Below, piece after piece: positions 6,444 to 7,196 of a stretch of 7,196 nucleotides of DNA. The notes under the pieces are model-generated. The model saw nothing but the letters and a program-made list of their open reading frames with translations. It was not told the origin of the DNA and searched no databases. Origin of the DNA: Hyphomicrobium sp. (lineage in GTDB: Bacteria > Pseudomonadota > Alphaproteobacteria > Rhizobiales > Hyphomicrobiaceae); the NCBI GenBank assembly GCA_030598645.1, contig JAUVPN010000139.1, positions 1-7,196 of the forward strand, read 5' to 3'. The translations under genes were made by a program, and so were the position numbers. Positions within the stretch are counted from its first letter, which is position 1. Each line of letters starts with the position of its first letter.

Positions 6444-6908
6444 ATGTCCGCTATTCAAAATGCGATCGCCAGTGAGGAAGCGCGGGTTCGCCGCCCACGC
6501 AACCAGCGGCTTCATCAAGCTGTCCATCGCCACAATCCTACCTCCCGGCAGGGCATCCAGGAGCGGCTCTTCACGCTTGCCTTCAGTGGGCTTGTCTATC
6601 CTCAGATTTGGGAAGATCCCGTCGTCGACCTCGCTGCGTTGAAGCTTCAGCGGGGCGAGGAGCTTATCGCTATCGCCTCGGGCGGCTGCAATGTGTTGAG
6701 CTATCTTGCTGCGGCGCCGATCTCTATCACAGCGGTTGACCTCAATCCTGCGCATGTCGCGCTCAAAAAAGTTGCCGGCTGCCGAGGTCTTTCGGTGCAT
6801 TCTGCGAGCCTCTACCGTGGTTATGCGACCTATGCTGTGGTGACGAAATCCGCCAATGGCGTCATTGCCCCAACAGCCAAGCAACCCCGAAGAAGCTTGG
6901 CGCGATAA
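6444..6908 (+). pseudogene. btaA: Truncated BtaA/DUF3419 betaine-lipid synthase (N-terminal fragment)
   Basis: The ATG at 6444 has GGGGA (6432-6436) seven bases upstream. The first 109 residues match the N-terminus of BtaA, the S-adenosylmethionine:diacylglycerol 3-amino-3-carboxypropyltransferase that starts betaine-lipid (DGTS) synthesis under phosphate limitation. Clear hallmarks are ERLFTLAFSGLVYPQIWEDP, then the SAM-binding stretch IASGGCNVLSYL and AVDLNPAHVAL. Similarity stops at ALKK, exactly at an A6 run (6765-6770). The remaining 45 residues to the TAA at 6906-6908 look random and overlap the convergent DedA gene by 47 bases. Full-length BtaA is about 400 residues, so roughly three quarters is missing. 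In the next frame, LKKLPAAEVFRCILRAS faintly resembles the following family segment, which would fit a frameshift plus deletion. No btaB follows. The fragment cannot be a working transferase. Confidence 0.83.
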
Positions 6909-7196
6909 CACCAGCCGCCCATAGAAATGCGGACGTGACGTTAGCGATCTGAAACGGAATCTGGCGCATGGCGGCCATGCCTGCGATAACCGGGATGACG
7001 GACCGGACCGGCCCAAAAAAGTGGCCGAGGAATACTGCTAACGCGCCATACTTTTCAAAGAACTCTCGCCCGCGCTGCATCAGCTCGGGGAACGCACGGA
7101 AGGGCCAGTAACTTTCGATCGTGTCTTTGAAGTAGAGCCCGATCCAGTAGGATACTGCAAAGCCCAGCGAACCGCCGAGGCCTGCCGCAATGACAA
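6862..7196 (-). CDS. DedA-family membrane protein, C-terminal part
   Basis: The frame is open from the right edge to TGA (6864-6862) and gives the last 110 residues; the start lies outside the window. It shows the family core: AGLGGSLGFAVSYWIG, then a WPFRAFPELMQRGREFFEKYG loop and the conserved GHFFGPVRSVIPVIAGM motif, including the F-x-x-x-R and G/P residues of DedA (SNARE-associated/VTT) proteins. It ends with a hydrophobic helix, ANVTSAFLWAAGVIAP. DedA proteins are inner-membrane transporters; several members flip undecaprenyl phosphate or other phospholipids, and the family supports envelope integrity. The usual first residue of the motif, GRF, is GHF here. It runs against the truncated btaA, whose meaningless tail overlaps its end. 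The family call is firm; the precise substrate is unknown. Confidence 0.92.
   Translation of the reverse strand, partial: VIAAGLGGSLGFAVSYWIGLYFKDTIESYWPFRAFPELMQRGREFFEKYGALAVFLGHFFGPVRSVIPVIAGMAAMRQIPFQIANVTSAFLWAAGVIAPSFFGVAWLLGQ

Noticed and set aside
6312..7016. Long open frame of 234 codons on the minus strand
   Set aside because: It runs antisense to the btaA fragment and also over dedA in another frame; its product has no domain pattern, while both opposing genes show clear family motifs.

Overview
The window looks like an accessory stretch of a moderately GC-rich alphaproteobacterial chromosome, probably from a rhizobium-type organism. This placement rests on the gene types: a BtaA-type betaine-lipid enzyme, a compact amidase-signature hydrolase, a stand-alone RAM-domain protein, a short single-domain cold shock protein and a DedA protein. 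It is an inference from families, not a database match.

Bases 1-3084 (+) hold the 3' part of a large Pls/PosA-type non-ribosomal peptide synthetase: the end of an adenylation domain, one carrier domain, then a C-terminal block of membrane segments alternating with three soluble modules. This is the architecture of poly-amino-acid synthetases such as epsilon-poly-L-lysine synthetase. Directly downstream, bases 3147-3664 (+) hold a decayed Sfp-type phosphopantetheinyl transferase. It has a frameshift inside its conserved FSLSH motif, and both residues of the metal-binding DxE pair are changed. The synthetase is open throughout the visible part while its apparent partner is broken, so carrier activation would need another transferase.

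Bases 3665-4004 hold no convincing gene; they probably contain the promoter and long leader of a cold shock protein gene (4005-4220, +). A strong hairpin terminator (4248-4281) separates it from a convergent amidase gene (4283-5458, -). Upstream of the amidase lie two related CTCGC/GCGAG dyads, then a small stand-alone RAM (Lrp/AsnC ligand-binding) domain gene (5630-5884, -), and then a 55-residue, very basic small protein gene (6052-6219, -).

Bases 6444-6908 (+) carry an N-terminal fragment of a BtaA/DUF3419 betaine-lipid synthase. Family similarity stops at an A6 run near 6770, and its spurious tail overlaps the convergent DedA-family membrane protein gene (6862 to the right edge, -). Two eroded genes (transferase and btaA) among intact ones suggest a region undergoing rearrangement and gene loss. 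No RNA genes, CRISPR arrays or complete insertion sequences were seen.
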